A program made the translations under genes and the position numbers. This document shows, in pieces, positions 17,183 to 25,939 of a stretch of 64,000 nt of DNA. The notes under the pieces are model-generated. The model worked only from the letters and a program-made list of their open reading frames with translations, did not search any database and was not told the DNA's origin. Location: positions 62,001-126,000 of the forward strand of contig NZ_SOCP01000006.1 of assembly GCF_004364325.1 (NCBI RefSeq). Reading direction: 5' to 3'. How positions within the stretch are numbered: the first letter of the stretch is position 1; the number at the start of each line of letters is the position of its first letter. This DNA comes from Actinophytocola oryzae (lineage in GTDB: Bacteria; Actinomycetota; Actinomycetes; Mycobacteriales; Pseudonocardiaceae).

Positions 17183-17938
17183 ATGAGAGCCGGGCGTGCC
17201 GTGGAGATCTCCGTGTCTCCACTGTTCAGTCTTCTGCAGAAGGAGAACCTCGGGGAGCCGCACACGATCTTCGCCGGTGGCGAGCGCTACTTCTCGCCCC
17301 GGTTCTCCCGGGTCGCGGCCGAGGTGTTCCGGCGGGAGCTGGCCGAGGCCGGGCTCGGGAACGAGGCGGACTACCTCGACTTCGTCGACATGGTGGGTGT
17401 CGTCCAGCGGGCCACCACCGAGTTCTACGGCTGGGTCACCGGGGTCGACGAGCACTACGGGATCCTCGTCGCCTCCCACGGACGGCATGCCGTCAGCCTC
17501 AGGCGGTCCGGTGACAGCGTCTCCTTCGAGCGGTGTGACGCCGAGCGGACCCTCGACACCCTCGTGGCGAACCTCCCCGACGTTCCCGCCGGTCAGGGGG
17601 ACGCCATCTCGGTCAGCCACGCCGATTTCCATGCCGGGTCGCGGGCTCCGGGGAGTGTCATGCGGCGGTCGTCAGCCGCGCGGCCGGAGGCGGCTCGGCG
17701 CCTGGACGCCCTCCTCGACGTTCGGCGCCGTTTCGTCACCAAGATCTACGCCGCCAAGAAGGACGACCAGGGGGTGCGGACGCGGTCCAGCCGCTGGGTC
17801 ACCGTCCTCGACCTCGTCGACGGGCGGTGGGTGCTGTCCGTCGGCCAGTCGCGGCAGGAGAGGTGGATCCGCGTCGCACCCGGCACCCCGCGACTGATCA
17901 GCGACAGGCTGTCGGAGCTAGCGCGCACGGTACGTTGA
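17183..17938 (+). CDS. EspG family ESX secretion-associated chaperone
   Basis: Predicted 251-residue protein matching EspG: the opening strands (SPLFSLLQKENLGEPHTIF), RAEEFYGWVTG-like segment (TTEFYGWVTGVDEHYG), and a C-terminal domain ending RLISDRLSELA. EspG proteins bind PE-PPE or related substrates in the cytoplasm and hold them for ESX secretion. ATG 17183 has GAGG five bases upstream; GTG 17198 is also possible. No ESX core genes (eccB-E, mycP) are in the window, so this is an orphan substrate/chaperone pair. The 3' end overlaps the converging MFS gene by 21 bp. Confidence 0.85.
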   Translation: MRAGRAVEISVSPLFSLLQKENLGEPHTIFAGGERYFSPRFSRVAAEVFRRELAEAGLGNEADYLDFVDMVGVVQRATTEFYGWVTGVDEHYGILVASHGRHAVSLRRSGDSVSFERCDAERTLDTLVANLPDVPAGQGDAISVSHADFHAGSRAPGSVMRRSSAARPEAARRLDALLDVRRRFVTKIYAAKKDDQGVRTRSSRWVTVLDLVDGRWVLSVGQSRQERWIRVAPGTPRLISDRLSELARTVR

Positions 17939-19024
17939 CGCCACGAACACCATCGCGAGCGCCGCGTACAGCCACATCGCCGCGGGCAGCCCGGCCTTGC
18001 CGGCCAGCAGCCCCGTGATCAGCGGGGCCGTCACTCCCAGCTGGGCCACCGCCTCCGCCACCGCCGACGTCGTGCCGACCTGGCCGGGGCGAAGAGTCAT
18101 GTACCTCGCCTGCAGGATGATCCACGCCAGGTTCACCGCGGCGCCCACCAGCGCCATCGCGACCGCAGCCGTCACCGCACCCGGGAACACCACCAGCAGG
18201 AACACGCCTGCCGCCAGCACCAGCGCGCACGTGCGCAGGCTCACCCGCCTGCCCCCGGTCCGGCTCGCCCACGCCGCCGCGGCCACACCGCCCGCCATAC
18301 CCGCCCCGGTCGCCACCGTCACCACCACCGGGGACAGGTCGTGGCCCGTGGTCAGGAACGCCATCGCGAAGCCGATGAACGTGTCGTCGAACGCCACGAT
18401 CACGGCGACCAGCAGGCCCGCCACGAGCACGCGCCGGTCCTTCGCCACCTCCAGCAACGCGTTCAGCGCGCTCTTCTCCTCGTCCGGCGGTGACGGGTGC
18501 GGGAGTGGGCGGGTCGCCAGCAACACGCCGTACGCGACCATCGCCACCCCCGCCGCCCAGAAGGCCGCCCGCCAGCCGAGGCCGGACCACAGCGCGGCGG
18601 CCAGCAGCAGCGGGCCGGCCAGGTCGCCGACCGCACCCAGCAGGTTCGCCCTGGCCAGCGCCGGTTCCGCGTTGTCGCCCGCGACCTCCACCAGCGAGAC
18701 CTCGGCCGCCTGGACCAGCAGGTCGCCGAGCGTGCCCATGACGCACACCGCCACGAGCAGCGTCCAGAAGTCGCCTGCCATGGCGAAGAGGCACAGGCCC
18801 ACGCCGTAGCCGGTGCCGCCCAGTGCGGCGAGCAGCCTGCGGTTCGCGCGGTCGACCAACACGCCGAACGGTGTGGTGAGCAGGCCGACAGCCGGGTACA
18901 GGAACAGCAGGAAACCGGCCTGGGCGTACGTCAGGTGGACGTCCGTACGGATGGACTCCACCGACGCGTACGGCAGGTACGCCACCGTCTCGTCGAAGAA
19001 GCGGACGAGCAGCAGCGACGCCAC
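17918..19024 (-). CDS. MFS transporter
   Basis: Predicted 368-residue polytopic membrane protein of the major facilitator superfamily with about 11-12 helices. The A-motif-like loop FGVLVDRANRRLLAALG lies between helices 2 and 3. It is short for the family (about 400), and the first helix is weak (SLLLVRFFDETVAYLPYASV). Only GTG 19024 is available as a start before an upstream stop and it has no clear ribosome site. No regulator or enzyme next to it suggests a substrate. Likely a drug or metabolite exporter. Confidence 0.8.
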   Translation of the reverse strand: MASLLLVRFFDETVAYLPYASVESIRTDVHLTYAQAGFLLFLYPAVGLLTTPFGVLVDRANRRLLAALGGTGYGVGLCLFAMAGDFWTLLVAVCVMGTLGDLLVQAAEVSLVEVAGDNAEPALARANLLGAVGDLAGPLLLAAALWSGLGWRAAFWAAGVAMVAYGVLLATRPLPHPSPPDEEKSALNALLEVAKDRRVLVAGLLVAVIVAFDDTFIGFAMAFLTTGHDLSPVVVTVATGAGMAGGVAAAAWASRTGGRRVSLRTCALVLAAGVFLLVVFPGAVTAAVAMALVGAAVNLAWIILQARYMTLRPGQVGTTSAVAEAVAQLGVTAPLITGLLAGKAGLPAAMWLYAALAMVFVASTYRAR

Positions 19025-19147
19025 CAGGGTCGCCGGGACGTGTGGTGCTAGGTCAGATCAATGTCGGAACCATGCGCGCATGGTCGCGATAGTAGCCCGA
19101 AGTGGCACCGGTCACGACCGGTTTCCGAGCCCCGTCCCCGCCGGGGT

Positions 19148-20581
19148 TCAGGCCTGGTGGGCCTCCGCGTGGGCGTTCAGGATCAGGGCCACCGACTCCG
19201 TCACCCGCTTCGCCTGCGGGATGTGCAGCCACTCGTCCGGGACGTGGGGGTTGCTGTCCGAGGACAGTGCGCCCGTCACCACGAACTGGGCGTTCGGGTA
19301 CGCCTCGCCGAGGGAGCCCATGAACGGGATCGAGCCGCCGAGCCCCAGCGGCACGCACTGGTTGCCGCCGAAGACCTCGGTGCTCACGACGTCCAGCGCC
19401 TTCTGCAGCCAGTCGGCCGTCGACGGGGCGTTCCAACCCGGGCCGGTCTCCTCGCGGGACAGGGTCACCTTCGCCCCGTAGGGCACGTCCGTGGTCAGTG
19501 CCCGCTTCACCGCGGCCAGCGCCGCGTGCGCGTCCACCAGCGGCGGCAGCCGGAAGCTCAGCGTCAGCGTGGTGAACGGGCGCAGGACGTTGCCCGCGTC
19601 CTCCGGGAGCGGCAGTCCGGCGGCGCCGATGACCGACAGCGTGGGCCGCCACGCGTTGTTGACCATCAGCTCGTAGTCGCTGTCCGCCGCCGCCGACATG
19701 CCCTCCACCAGCGGGAACGCGTTCGCCGCAGCGCCGGGGGCCACGTCGGCCAGCGCCTTCATCTCGCCTGCCCGGTCGGCGGGGAGGTCGCCGTGCAGTT
19801 CGGGAAGCAGGATCTCGCCGCTGCGGGAGTCCTCGATCCGGTCCAGCAGCTGTCGGAAGATCCGGAACGAGCTGGGCACCACGCCGCTCGCTGTGCCGGA
19901 GTGCTGGCCGGACTCGAGGACCGTGACCGTCGCCGTCACCGAGCAGAGGCCACGCAGGGACGTCGTCAGCCACAGGCGCTCGTAGTCCTGGCCACCTGCG
20001 TCAAGGCACACCACCAGCGAGATGTCACCCAGCCTCGCCCGGTACGCCTCCAGGTACGCGTCCAGGTCCGGGCTGCCCGACTCCTCCGAGGTCTCCAGCA
20101 GTACCAGGCACCGCGCGTGCCTGCCCCCGGTCGCGCGTACCGCCTCGATCGCCGACGTCGCCGCGTAGCCGGAGTAGCCGTCGTCGGCCGCGCCGCGCCC
20201 GTACAGCCGGTGGCCGCGGATCACCGGGATCCACGGGTCGAGGCCCTCCGACCAGCCGCCCACGGGAGGCTGTTTGTCCAGGTGGCCGTACAGCAGCACC
20301 GTGCCACCGTCCGACGGCATGTCCTCCGACGCCGGGACGTCCATCAGGACGACCGGGGTCAGCCCGGGCAGGCGCAGGATCTCGACCGTCGCGCCGGGGA
20401 TCTCGCGGGCGGACAGCCACGCGCGCAGGTGCTCGGCCGCCCTGTCGAGATGGCCGGTGACCGGCCAGTTCGGGTCGAACAGCTTCGACACGGCCGGGAT
20501 CCTCACCAGGTCGGACAGGCTCGGCAGGATGTCCGAGTCCCAGGTCCCGTTCACGGTTGTACGCAGCGCAGCGGTGTCCAC
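19148..20581 (-). CDS. M20 family metallopeptidase (dipeptidase-like)
   Basis: Predicted 477-residue zinc-dependent peptidase of the M20 (ArgE/DapE/carnosinase) family. Metal and catalytic motifs are present: YGHLDKQP (His-x-Asp), GRGAADDG (bridging Asp), LLETSEESGS (catalytic Glu and metal Glu) and a dimerisation domain in the middle (SVTATVTVLESGQHSGTASG). C-terminal metal-ligand His follows in PLGLGGSIPF..., near the end. The length fits cytosolic dipeptidases. GTG 20581 is the start; an upstream GCGGGGG is a weak ribosome site. Transcribed divergently from bkdA over a 483-bp spacer. Confidence 0.9.
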   Translation of the reverse strand: MDTAALRTTVNGTWDSDILPSLSDLVRIPAVSKLFDPNWPVTGHLDRAAEHLRAWLSAREIPGATVEILRLPGLTPVVLMDVPASEDMPSDGGTVLLYGHLDKQPPVGGWSEGLDPWIPVIRGHRLYGRGAADDGYSGYAATSAIEAVRATGGRHARCLVLLETSEESGSPDLDAYLEAYRARLGDISLVVCLDAGGQDYERLWLTTSLRGLCSVTATVTVLESGQHSGTASGVVPSSFRIFRQLLDRIEDSRSGEILLPELHGDLPADRAGEMKALADVAPGAAANAFPLVEGMSAAADSDYELMVNNAWRPTLSVIGAAGLPLPEDAGNVLRPFTTLTLSFRLPPLVDAHAALAAVKRALTTDVPYGAKVTLSREETGPGWNAPSTADWLQKALDVVSTEVFGGNQCVPLGLGGSIPFMGSLGEAYPNAQFVVTGALSSDSNPHVPDEWLHIPQAKRVTESVALILNAHAEAHQA

Positions 20582-20674
20582 CCCCGCGATATTGCCTTAC
20601 CAGGCGGGTCGCAGCACGCAAGGCCGGTCTCCAGCCCGCGGCGGGGGGTCCTCGACCGAACGCGACTAGCATGA

Positions 20675-20694
20675 AGAGTGACGCAGATCACTCT
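20675..20694. promoter_or_regulatory. CRP-like palindrome between M20 peptidase and bkd operon
   Basis: AGAGTGA and TCACTCT form a perfect 7-bp inverted repeat with a CGCAGA spacer. The core GTGA-N6-TCAC matches the CRP/FNR-family consensus (TGTGA-N6-TCACA). It lies 94 bp from the peptidase start and 370 bp before bkdA. The remainder of the 20582-21064 spacer shows no gene or other clear element. Confidence 0.45.
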
Positions 20695-21064
20695 ACTGAT
20701 GGTCTGTGTGGCCGAACGGCCCCGTGGCCGGTCTCGGGGGCGCCGCACCGGCCCGACGCGAGTCCGGCGGCCGGCGGCTCTGAGCTGCCGTGTTCACAGC
20801 GCGCCAGGAGGTGGTCACACTCGTCCCCGTGAACACCCTAATGTCGGTTGTCCAACGGTTTCCGCAGCTCAGCGGGGTACCAAACGGCGAATGCCGACGT
20901 TCGGACCTCACCGGGGCGGGCTCCCACATGCCAGGATGGACCTCGAAACCGTCAGCGCCAGCGGCGGAAAAGAACCACCCCACCCGGGCTGGTGACCGTC
21001 GCGGGCGCGGCCGCGCGCGGCCGCCACAAGCGAACGCCCGGCGTCGACATCAATAGGAGAGCGC

Positions 21065-22267
21065 ATGTCGTCCCCAGAACAGTGGACGCACCCGGAACCC
21101 GGGGTCGCGCCGGCCGCCACCGCGGCCTCGCCGACCGCAGAGCAGGTGATCGCGGGCTTGCGAGCGACAAGTGAGGGTGGCCCGGAGCTGGTACAGCTCC
21201 TGACCCCCGAGGGTGAGCGGGTCAACGACGCGGAGTGGGATCCGTACGTGGCCGACGTCACCGACGAGGACCTGCGGAACCTCTACCGCGACATGGTCCT
21301 CACCCGCCGCGTCGACCGTGAGGCCAACGCACTGCAGCGCCAGGGCCAGCTCGGCATCTGGGTGCCGCTGCTCGGCCAGGAGGCCGCCCAGGTCGGCTCG
21401 GGCAGAGCGATGAAACCGCAGGACATGGCGTTCCCGAGCTACCGGGAGCATGGCGTCGCGTGGACCCGCGGCGTGCACCCGACCGAGCTGCTGGGGATCT
21501 TCCGCGGCACGGACCACGGCTCGTGGGATCCCATCGAGAAGCGCTTCCACCTGTACACGATCGTCATCGGCAACCAGGTGCTGAACGCGGCAGGCTACGC
21601 CATGGGCCAGCGCTTCGAGGGCAAGGTCGGCGACGACGACGGCGAGGCCACGATCGTCTACTTCGGCGACGGCGCCACCTCGCAGGGCGACGTGCACGAG
21701 GGCTTCGTGTGGGCGTCGGTGTACGACGCGCCGCTCGTGTTCTTCTGCCAGAACAACCAGTGGGCCATCTCCGAACCCACCGAGCGCCAGTCCCGGCTGC
21801 CGCTCTACCAACGCGCCCGCGGCTACGGCTTCCCCGGCATCCGCGTGGACGGCAACGACGTGCTCGCGACCCTCGCGGTCTCCCGCTGGGCACTCGACCA
21901 GTGCCGCCACGGCAACGGCCCGGTCCTGATCGAGGCGTTCACCTACCGCATGGACGCACACACCACCACGGACGACCCGACCCGCTACCGGCTCTCCGAC
22001 GAGCTGGAGGCGTGGAAGCTCAAGGACCCGATCGAGCGGGTGCGCGTGCACCTGGTCCGCCACGAGCACGCCGACCACGCCTTCTTCGACGAGGTCCAGG
22101 CCGAGTCCGACGCCCTCGCGGCGGAGCTTCGGGAGTTCTGCGTCAACATGCCGACGCCGGGCCCCGATCGCATGTTCTCCCAGGTCTATGCGGAGGCGAG
22201 CCCCGTGCTGGACAAGCAGCGCGACAACTTCCTCGAGTACGCGTCCGGATTCGAGGGTGAGCACTGA
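21065..22267 (+). CDS. bkdA: Branched-chain 2-oxoacid (or pyruvate) dehydrogenase E1 alpha
   Basis: Predicted 400-residue thiamine-diphosphate enzyme subunit. Motifs include the ThDP signature YFGDGATSQGDVHEG, NNQWAISEP, HTTTDDPTRYR (regulatory loop) and YREHGVAW. E1 alpha and beta decarboxylate branched-chain 2-oxoacids and acylate the lipoyl group on E2; the products feed branched fatty acids. ATG 21065 follows AGGAG. First gene of bkdA-bkdB-bkdC; its TGA overlaps the bkdB ATG. Gene order and length match the Mycobacterium bkdABC group, but an acetoin or pyruvate substrate cannot be excluded. A CRP-like palindrome lies upstream. Confidence 0.92.
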   Translation: MSSPEQWTHPEPGVAPAATAASPTAEQVIAGLRATSEGGPELVQLLTPEGERVNDAEWDPYVADVTDEDLRNLYRDMVLTRRVDREANALQRQGQLGIWVPLLGQEAAQVGSGRAMKPQDMAFPSYREHGVAWTRGVHPTELLGIFRGTDHGSWDPIEKRFHLYTIVIGNQVLNAAGYAMGQRFEGKVGDDDGEATIVYFGDGATSQGDVHEGFVWASVYDAPLVFFCQNNQWAISEPTERQSRLPLYQRARGYGFPGIRVDGNDVLATLAVSRWALDQCRHGNGPVLIEAFTYRMDAHTTTDDPTRYRLSDELEAWKLKDPIERVRVHLVRHEHADHAFFDEVQAESDALAAELREFCVNMPTPGPDRMFSQVYAEASPVLDKQRDNFLEYASGFEGEH

Positions 22268-23283
22268 TGGCGGCACCAGTCATGGACAAGTCCGAGCAGA
22301 AGGCCAGTACGCAGACCATCACGCTTGGCAAGGCCCTCAACATGGGTCTTCGTGCGGCGATGGAGGCGGACCCCAAGGTCATCATCATGGGTGAGGACGT
22401 CGGCAAGCTCGGCGGCGTCTTCCGCATCACCGACGGGCTGCAGAAGGACTTCGGCGAGCAGCGCGTGCTGGACACGCCGCTGGCCGAGTCCGGCATCATC
22501 GGCACGGCCGTCGGCCTCGCGATCCGCGGTTTCCGGCCGGTCTGCGAGATCCAGTTCGACGGGTTCGTCTTCCCCGCGTTCGACCAGATCGTGTCGCAGG
22601 TGGCGAAGCTGCGGTACCGCAGCCAGGGCAAGATCAACCTGCCGCTCGTGATCCGCATCCCGTTCGGCGGCGGCATCGGTGCGGTCGAGCACCACTCGGA
22701 GTCGCCGGAGTCCTACTTCGCGCACACCGCGGGCCTCAAGGTCGTCTCGTGCTCGAACCCGGTCGACGCCTACTGGATGATCCAGCAGGCCATCCAGTGC
22801 GACGACCCGGTGGTGTTCTTCGAGCCGAAGCGGCGCTACTACGAGAAGGCGGAGCTGGACTTCGACGCGTCGCCCGCGCCGCTGTTCTCCTCGCGGGTGC
22901 TGCGCAGGGGCACGCACGCGACGGTCGTGGCCTACGGGCCGACGGTCAAGACCTGCCTGGAGTCCGCCGCTGCCGCGGCCGAGGAGGGCAAGGAGCTCGA
23001 GGTCATCGACCTGCGTGGGCTGTCCCCGATGGATCTCGGGCCGGTCTTCGAGTCGGTGCGGCGCACCGGGCACCTGGTCGTCGCCGCCGAGTCGCCGTCC
23101 GAGGCGTCGCTGTCCTCGGAGATCGCGGCGCGTGTCCAGGAGGAGTGCTTCTACTCGCTGGAGGCACCTGTCCTGCGGGTGACCGGGTTCGACACGCCCT
23201 ACCCGCCGTCGAAGCTCGAGGAGGAGTTCCTCCCCGACCTCGACCGGGTGCTCCACGCCGTCGACCGCTCGCTTGGCTGGTGA
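22267..23283 (+). CDS. bkdB: Branched-chain 2-oxoacid dehydrogenase E1 beta
   Basis: Predicted 338-residue transketolase-type subunit that completes the E1 heterotetramer. Recognisable motifs are MGEDVGKLGGVFRIT, LAESGIIGTAVGLA, FGGGIGAVEHHSESPE and EFLPDLDRV near the C-terminus. ATG 22267 overlaps the bkdA stop (TGATG), giving tight translational coupling. The bkdC ATG starts 4 bp after its stop. Confidence 0.93.
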   Translation: MAAPVMDKSEQKASTQTITLGKALNMGLRAAMEADPKVIIMGEDVGKLGGVFRITDGLQKDFGEQRVLDTPLAESGIIGTAVGLAIRGFRPVCEIQFDGFVFPAFDQIVSQVAKLRYRSQGKINLPLVIRIPFGGGIGAVEHHSESPESYFAHTAGLKVVSCSNPVDAYWMIQQAIQCDDPVVFFEPKRRYYEKAELDFDASPAPLFSSRVLRRGTHATVVAYGPTVKTCLESAAAAAEEGKELEVIDLRGLSPMDLGPVFESVRRTGHLVVAAESPSEASLSSEIAARVQEECFYSLEAPVLRVTGFDTPYPPSKLEEEFLPDLDRVLHAVDRSLGW

Positions 23284-23286
23284 GGC

Positions 23287-24588
23287 ATGCCTGATCTCAA
23301 GGTGTTCCCGCTGCCCGACACGGCGGAAGGCCTGGTCGACGCCGAGATCCTCGCGTGGCACATCAAGCCGGGCGACGAGGTCGCGGTCAACCAGATCATC
23401 GTCGAGATCGAGACGGCGAAGGCGGCGGTCGAGCTGCCGTGCCCGTGGGCGGGCGTGGTGACCGAGCTGCACGCGCAGCCAGGTGAGACCGTCAACGTCG
23501 GCCAGCCGATCGTCACGATCGACATCGACCCTGGTGGCGCCGCGGCTCCTGTCGCGGCGGCCCCCGCCGAGACCAACGGGCAGGCCATGCTCGTCGGCTA
23601 CGGCCCGAAGGCCACGACCACCAAGCGCCGGGCCCGCAAGGACGCAGCGGCGGCGGCCACGGTCGCGCCCGTGACCGCGCCGCCCGTCGAGCCGGAGCCG
23701 GTCACCGTGCCGGACACGCCGGCGGCCTTGCTCGAGCCCGCCGGACTGGTGCCGCTGGCGAAACCGCCGGTCCGCAAGCTGGCCAAGGACCTCGGCGTGG
23801 ACCTGCGGTCGCTGGCCAGGCCCGGCGAGGTGGTCACGCGCGAGGACGTGCAACGGGCTGCGGAGGCCACGACGGCTCCTGTCGTGACCACGGGTGGGCG
23901 CGAGCGGCGGGTCCCGGTCAAGGGCGTGCGGAAGATGACCGCGCAGGCCATGGTCGAGAGCGCGTTCACCGCTCCGCACGTGACCGAGTTCCTGACCGTC
24001 GACGTCACGCCGATGATGGAGCTGCGGGCCAGGCTCAAGAGCCATCCCGCGTTCCGCGACGTCAAGATCACGCCGCTGACGTTCGCCGCGAAGGCCGTGT
24101 GCCTCGCGGTGCGGCGGACCCCGGACGTGAACGCGACGTGGGCGGGCGAGGAGATCGTCTACAAGGACTACGTGCACCTCGGCATCGCGGCCGCCACGCC
24201 GCGCGGCCTCGTGGTGCCGAAGGTCCGCGACGCCGACGGGATGTCGCTCCGCGAGCTGGCCCTGGCACTGGAACAGCTCACGGTCACCGCGCGGGACGGG
24301 AAGACCAGCCCGGCGGACATGCTGAACGGCACCATCACGATCACGAACGTCGGCGTCTTCGGCGTCGACACCGGCACGCCGATCATCAACCCCGGCGAGT
24401 CCGCGATCCTGGCGCTCGGCGCGATCAAGGACATGCCGTGGGTCGTCGACGGCGAGATCAGGGTGCGGAAGGTGTGCCAGCTGTCGCTGAGCTTCGACCA
24501 CCGGGTCGTCGACGGGCAGCAGGGCTCGCAGTTCCTCGCGGACGTCGGTGCCGTCCTGGCCGACCCCGCCATGGCGATCACGTTCTGA
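23287..24588 (+). CDS. bkdC: 2-oxoacid dehydrogenase E2 (dihydrolipoamide acyltransferase)
   Basis: Predicted 433-residue acyltransferase. One lipoyl domain occupies residues 1-80, with the lipoylated lysine in VEIETAKAAVE. An Ala/Pro-rich linker follows, then a peripheral-subunit-binding domain (VRKLAKDLGVDLRSLA) and the catalytic domain from about residue 200. The active-site motif DHRVVDG lies near the end. A standard architecture for BCKDH E2. The E3 gene is not in the window and is presumably shared with other complexes. Confidence 0.93.
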   Translation: MPDLKVFPLPDTAEGLVDAEILAWHIKPGDEVAVNQIIVEIETAKAAVELPCPWAGVVTELHAQPGETVNVGQPIVTIDIDPGGAAAPVAAAPAETNGQAMLVGYGPKATTTKRRARKDAAAAATVAPVTAPPVEPEPVTVPDTPAALLEPAGLVPLAKPPVRKLAKDLGVDLRSLARPGEVVTREDVQRAAEATTAPVVTTGGRERRVPVKGVRKMTAQAMVESAFTAPHVTEFLTVDVTPMMELRARLKSHPAFRDVKITPLTFAAKAVCLAVRRTPDVNATWAGEEIVYKDYVHLGIAAATPRGLVVPKVRDADGMSLRELALALEQLTVTARDGKTSPADMLNGTITITNVGVFGVDTGTPIINPGESAILALGAIKDMPWVVDGEIRVRKVCQLSLSFDHRVVDGQQGSQFLADVGAVLADPAMAITF

Positions 24589-24595
24589 CCGCGTG

Positions 24596-24626
24596 CGTAG
24601 GTGGGTGGCGCCGCCACCCACCTACG
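24596..24626. terminator. Bidirectional stem-loop between bkdC and SCP2 gene
   Basis: A 15-nt arm at 24596-24610 is the reverse complement of 24612-24626; about 14 bp pair around a minimal loop. The right arm contains the stop codon of the converging SCP2-like gene, and it lies 8 bp after the bkdC stop. Confidence 0.7.
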
Positions 24627-25224
24627 GTCGCGGCAGGTCGAAGTAGTTGATGAGGCCTGCCGCGAACGCGATGTCGCCCCTGACCTTCACCCTGCCGCGC
24701 ATGAAGAGCATGGCCACGTTGACGCCGCCGGTCACCACGCGCAGGAAGTCGGCGGGCGCGAGCGTCAGTGTCACTCGCGGGTCGGCGGTCGGCTCGGTGC
24801 CGGAGCGGCACGTGCCGTTCTCGATCACGGTCTCGAAGCGGTCGTAGTCCTCGACGGCGCCGGTGAAGCGCCAGTGCACGACCGCATCGACCTTCGCGGC
24901 GCGCTTCGGGTCGAGGTGCTCGGTCATGCGGCGGAAGATCTCACCGAGTACCACGTGCCGCAGGTGTGGGTGTGCCATCAGGCTGTCGAGCTGCGCGGTC
25001 GAGGCGCGGGAGACGAACCAGACGAACGTCTCGGTGCGCATGGCGGCCAGGTTGACACCGGTGCCTGCGCGGCCGAGCATGTCCATCACGTCGATGAGCT
25101 GCACGAACTGCGGCTCGTCGAGCAGCTCCGGGTCCACGGCTCTGGCGAACGCGTCGATGTCGACCGTACTGTTGACCACCGGGCCACTCGCCGTCGAGAC
25201 TCCCGGTTTGCGCCTGATTCGCAT
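24622..25224 (-). CDS. SCP2 sterol-transfer-domain protein
   Basis: Predicted 200-residue soluble protein. Residues about 85-195 have the SCP2 pattern (KVDAVVHWRFTG, DYDRFETVIENGTC, VTLTLAPADFLRVVTG, MLFMRGRVKVRGD). SCP2 domains bind lipids or acyl-CoA and are common beside actinobacterial fatty-acid genes. ATG 25224 has AAGGGG upstream. The divergent tetR gene begins 80 bp away and the candidate operator at 25238 lies in this gap, 14 bp before this start, so both genes may be repressed together. Confidence 0.85.
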   Translation of the reverse strand: MRIRRKPGVSTASGPVVNSTVDIDAFARAVDPELLDEPQFVQLIDVMDMLGRAGTGVNLAAMRTETFVWFVSRASTAQLDSLMAHPHLRHVVLGEIFRRMTEHLDPKRAAKVDAVVHWRFTGAVEDYDRFETVIENGTCRSGTEPTADPRVTLTLAPADFLRVVTGGVNVAMLFMRGRVKVRGDIAFAAGLINYFDLPRP

Positions 25225-25237
25225 ACGACCCCTTACC

Positions 25238-25249
25238 TACTGACGGGTA
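25238..25249. promoter_or_regulatory. Candidate operator between SCP2 and tetR genes
   Basis: TACTGACGGGTA has one arm of the TACT-N4-AGTA palindrome and one of the TACC-N4-GGTA type; a wider dyad TTACC..GGTAA is also visible. Its position in a divergent promoter next to a tetR gene suggests autoregulation. Confidence 0.5.
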
Positions 25250-25303
25250 ACGCTACGTTCGAGTCGGTACGCTGGCAAGGATTGCCCGGACGTTGGAGGA
25301 TCG

Positions 25304-25939
25304 GTGACCGTTGAAGACCGGCGGCGGGTCAAGCGGCTCCCGCGCGATGTTCGTGAGCGCCAGATCCTCGACGCCGCGGTGACGGTCTTCTCCGAACGCG
25401 GCTACCACGACGCGTCGATGGACGAGATCTCCGACGTGGCAGGCGTGTCCAAGCCGATGATCTACGCCTACCTCGGGTCCAAGGAGGACCTGTTCGCCGC
25501 GTGCATCCACCGCGAGGCAACACGTCTGCTGGAGGCCGTGGCCGCCGGGGTACGCACGGAGCTGCGCCCGGACATGCAGCTGTGGCACGGACTCGCGGCG
25601 TTCTTCGAGTACGTCGGCACGCACCGCGAGAGCTGGCAGGTCATCCACCGCCAGTCGATCTCGCAGGGCGGTCCGTACTCGGAGGAGCTGCTGACCATGC
25701 GCAGGCAGGCGATCAGCCTGGTGGACGCGCTGCTGGTGCGGGTGGCCACGTCCGAGGGCCTCGACGACAACGCCACGGAGTCGCTCGCCGCGGCACTGGT
25801 CGGTGCGGCGGAGTCCCTCGCGGACTGGTGGCTGGACAACCCGGACGTCCCGAGCCGTGTGGTGGCCTCGCGCCTGATGAACCTGGTGTGGATGGGTTTC
25901 GGCGGCCTGGTCGAGGGCGCGTCCTGGCACCCCAGCTAG
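25304..25939 (+). CDS. TetR family transcriptional regulator
   Basis: Predicted 211-residue repressor. The N-terminal helix-turn-helix is clear (RERQILDAAVTVFSERGYHDASMDEISDVAGVSKPMIYAYLGSKEDLF, residues about 16-64). The C-terminal part is a TetR ligand-binding domain of alpha helices, probably sensing an acyl-CoA given its neighbours. GTG 25304 follows GGAGGA. It is the best candidate regulator for the shared palindrome at 3146, 3170, 25238 and 28132. Its stop overlaps that of the converging MaoC gene in a CTAG. Confidence 0.9.
   Translation: MTVEDRRRVKRLPRDVRERQILDAAVTVFSERGYHDASMDEISDVAGVSKPMIYAYLGSKEDLFAACIHREATRLLEAVAAGVRTELRPDMQLWHGLAAFFEYVGTHRESWQVIHRQSISQGGPYSEELLTMRRQAISLVDALLVRVATSEGLDDNATESLAAALVGAAESLADWWLDNPDVPSRVVASRLMNLVWMGFGGLVEGASWHPS

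Noticed and set aside
20600..20995. Small plus-strand ORFs in the bkdA spacer
   Set aside because: Arg/Pro/Gly-rich, overlapping each other in different frames, no start signals.
22186..24621. Minus-strand frame of about 810 codons opposite bkdB/bkdC
   Set aside because: Antisense shadow of two strongly recognised genes.
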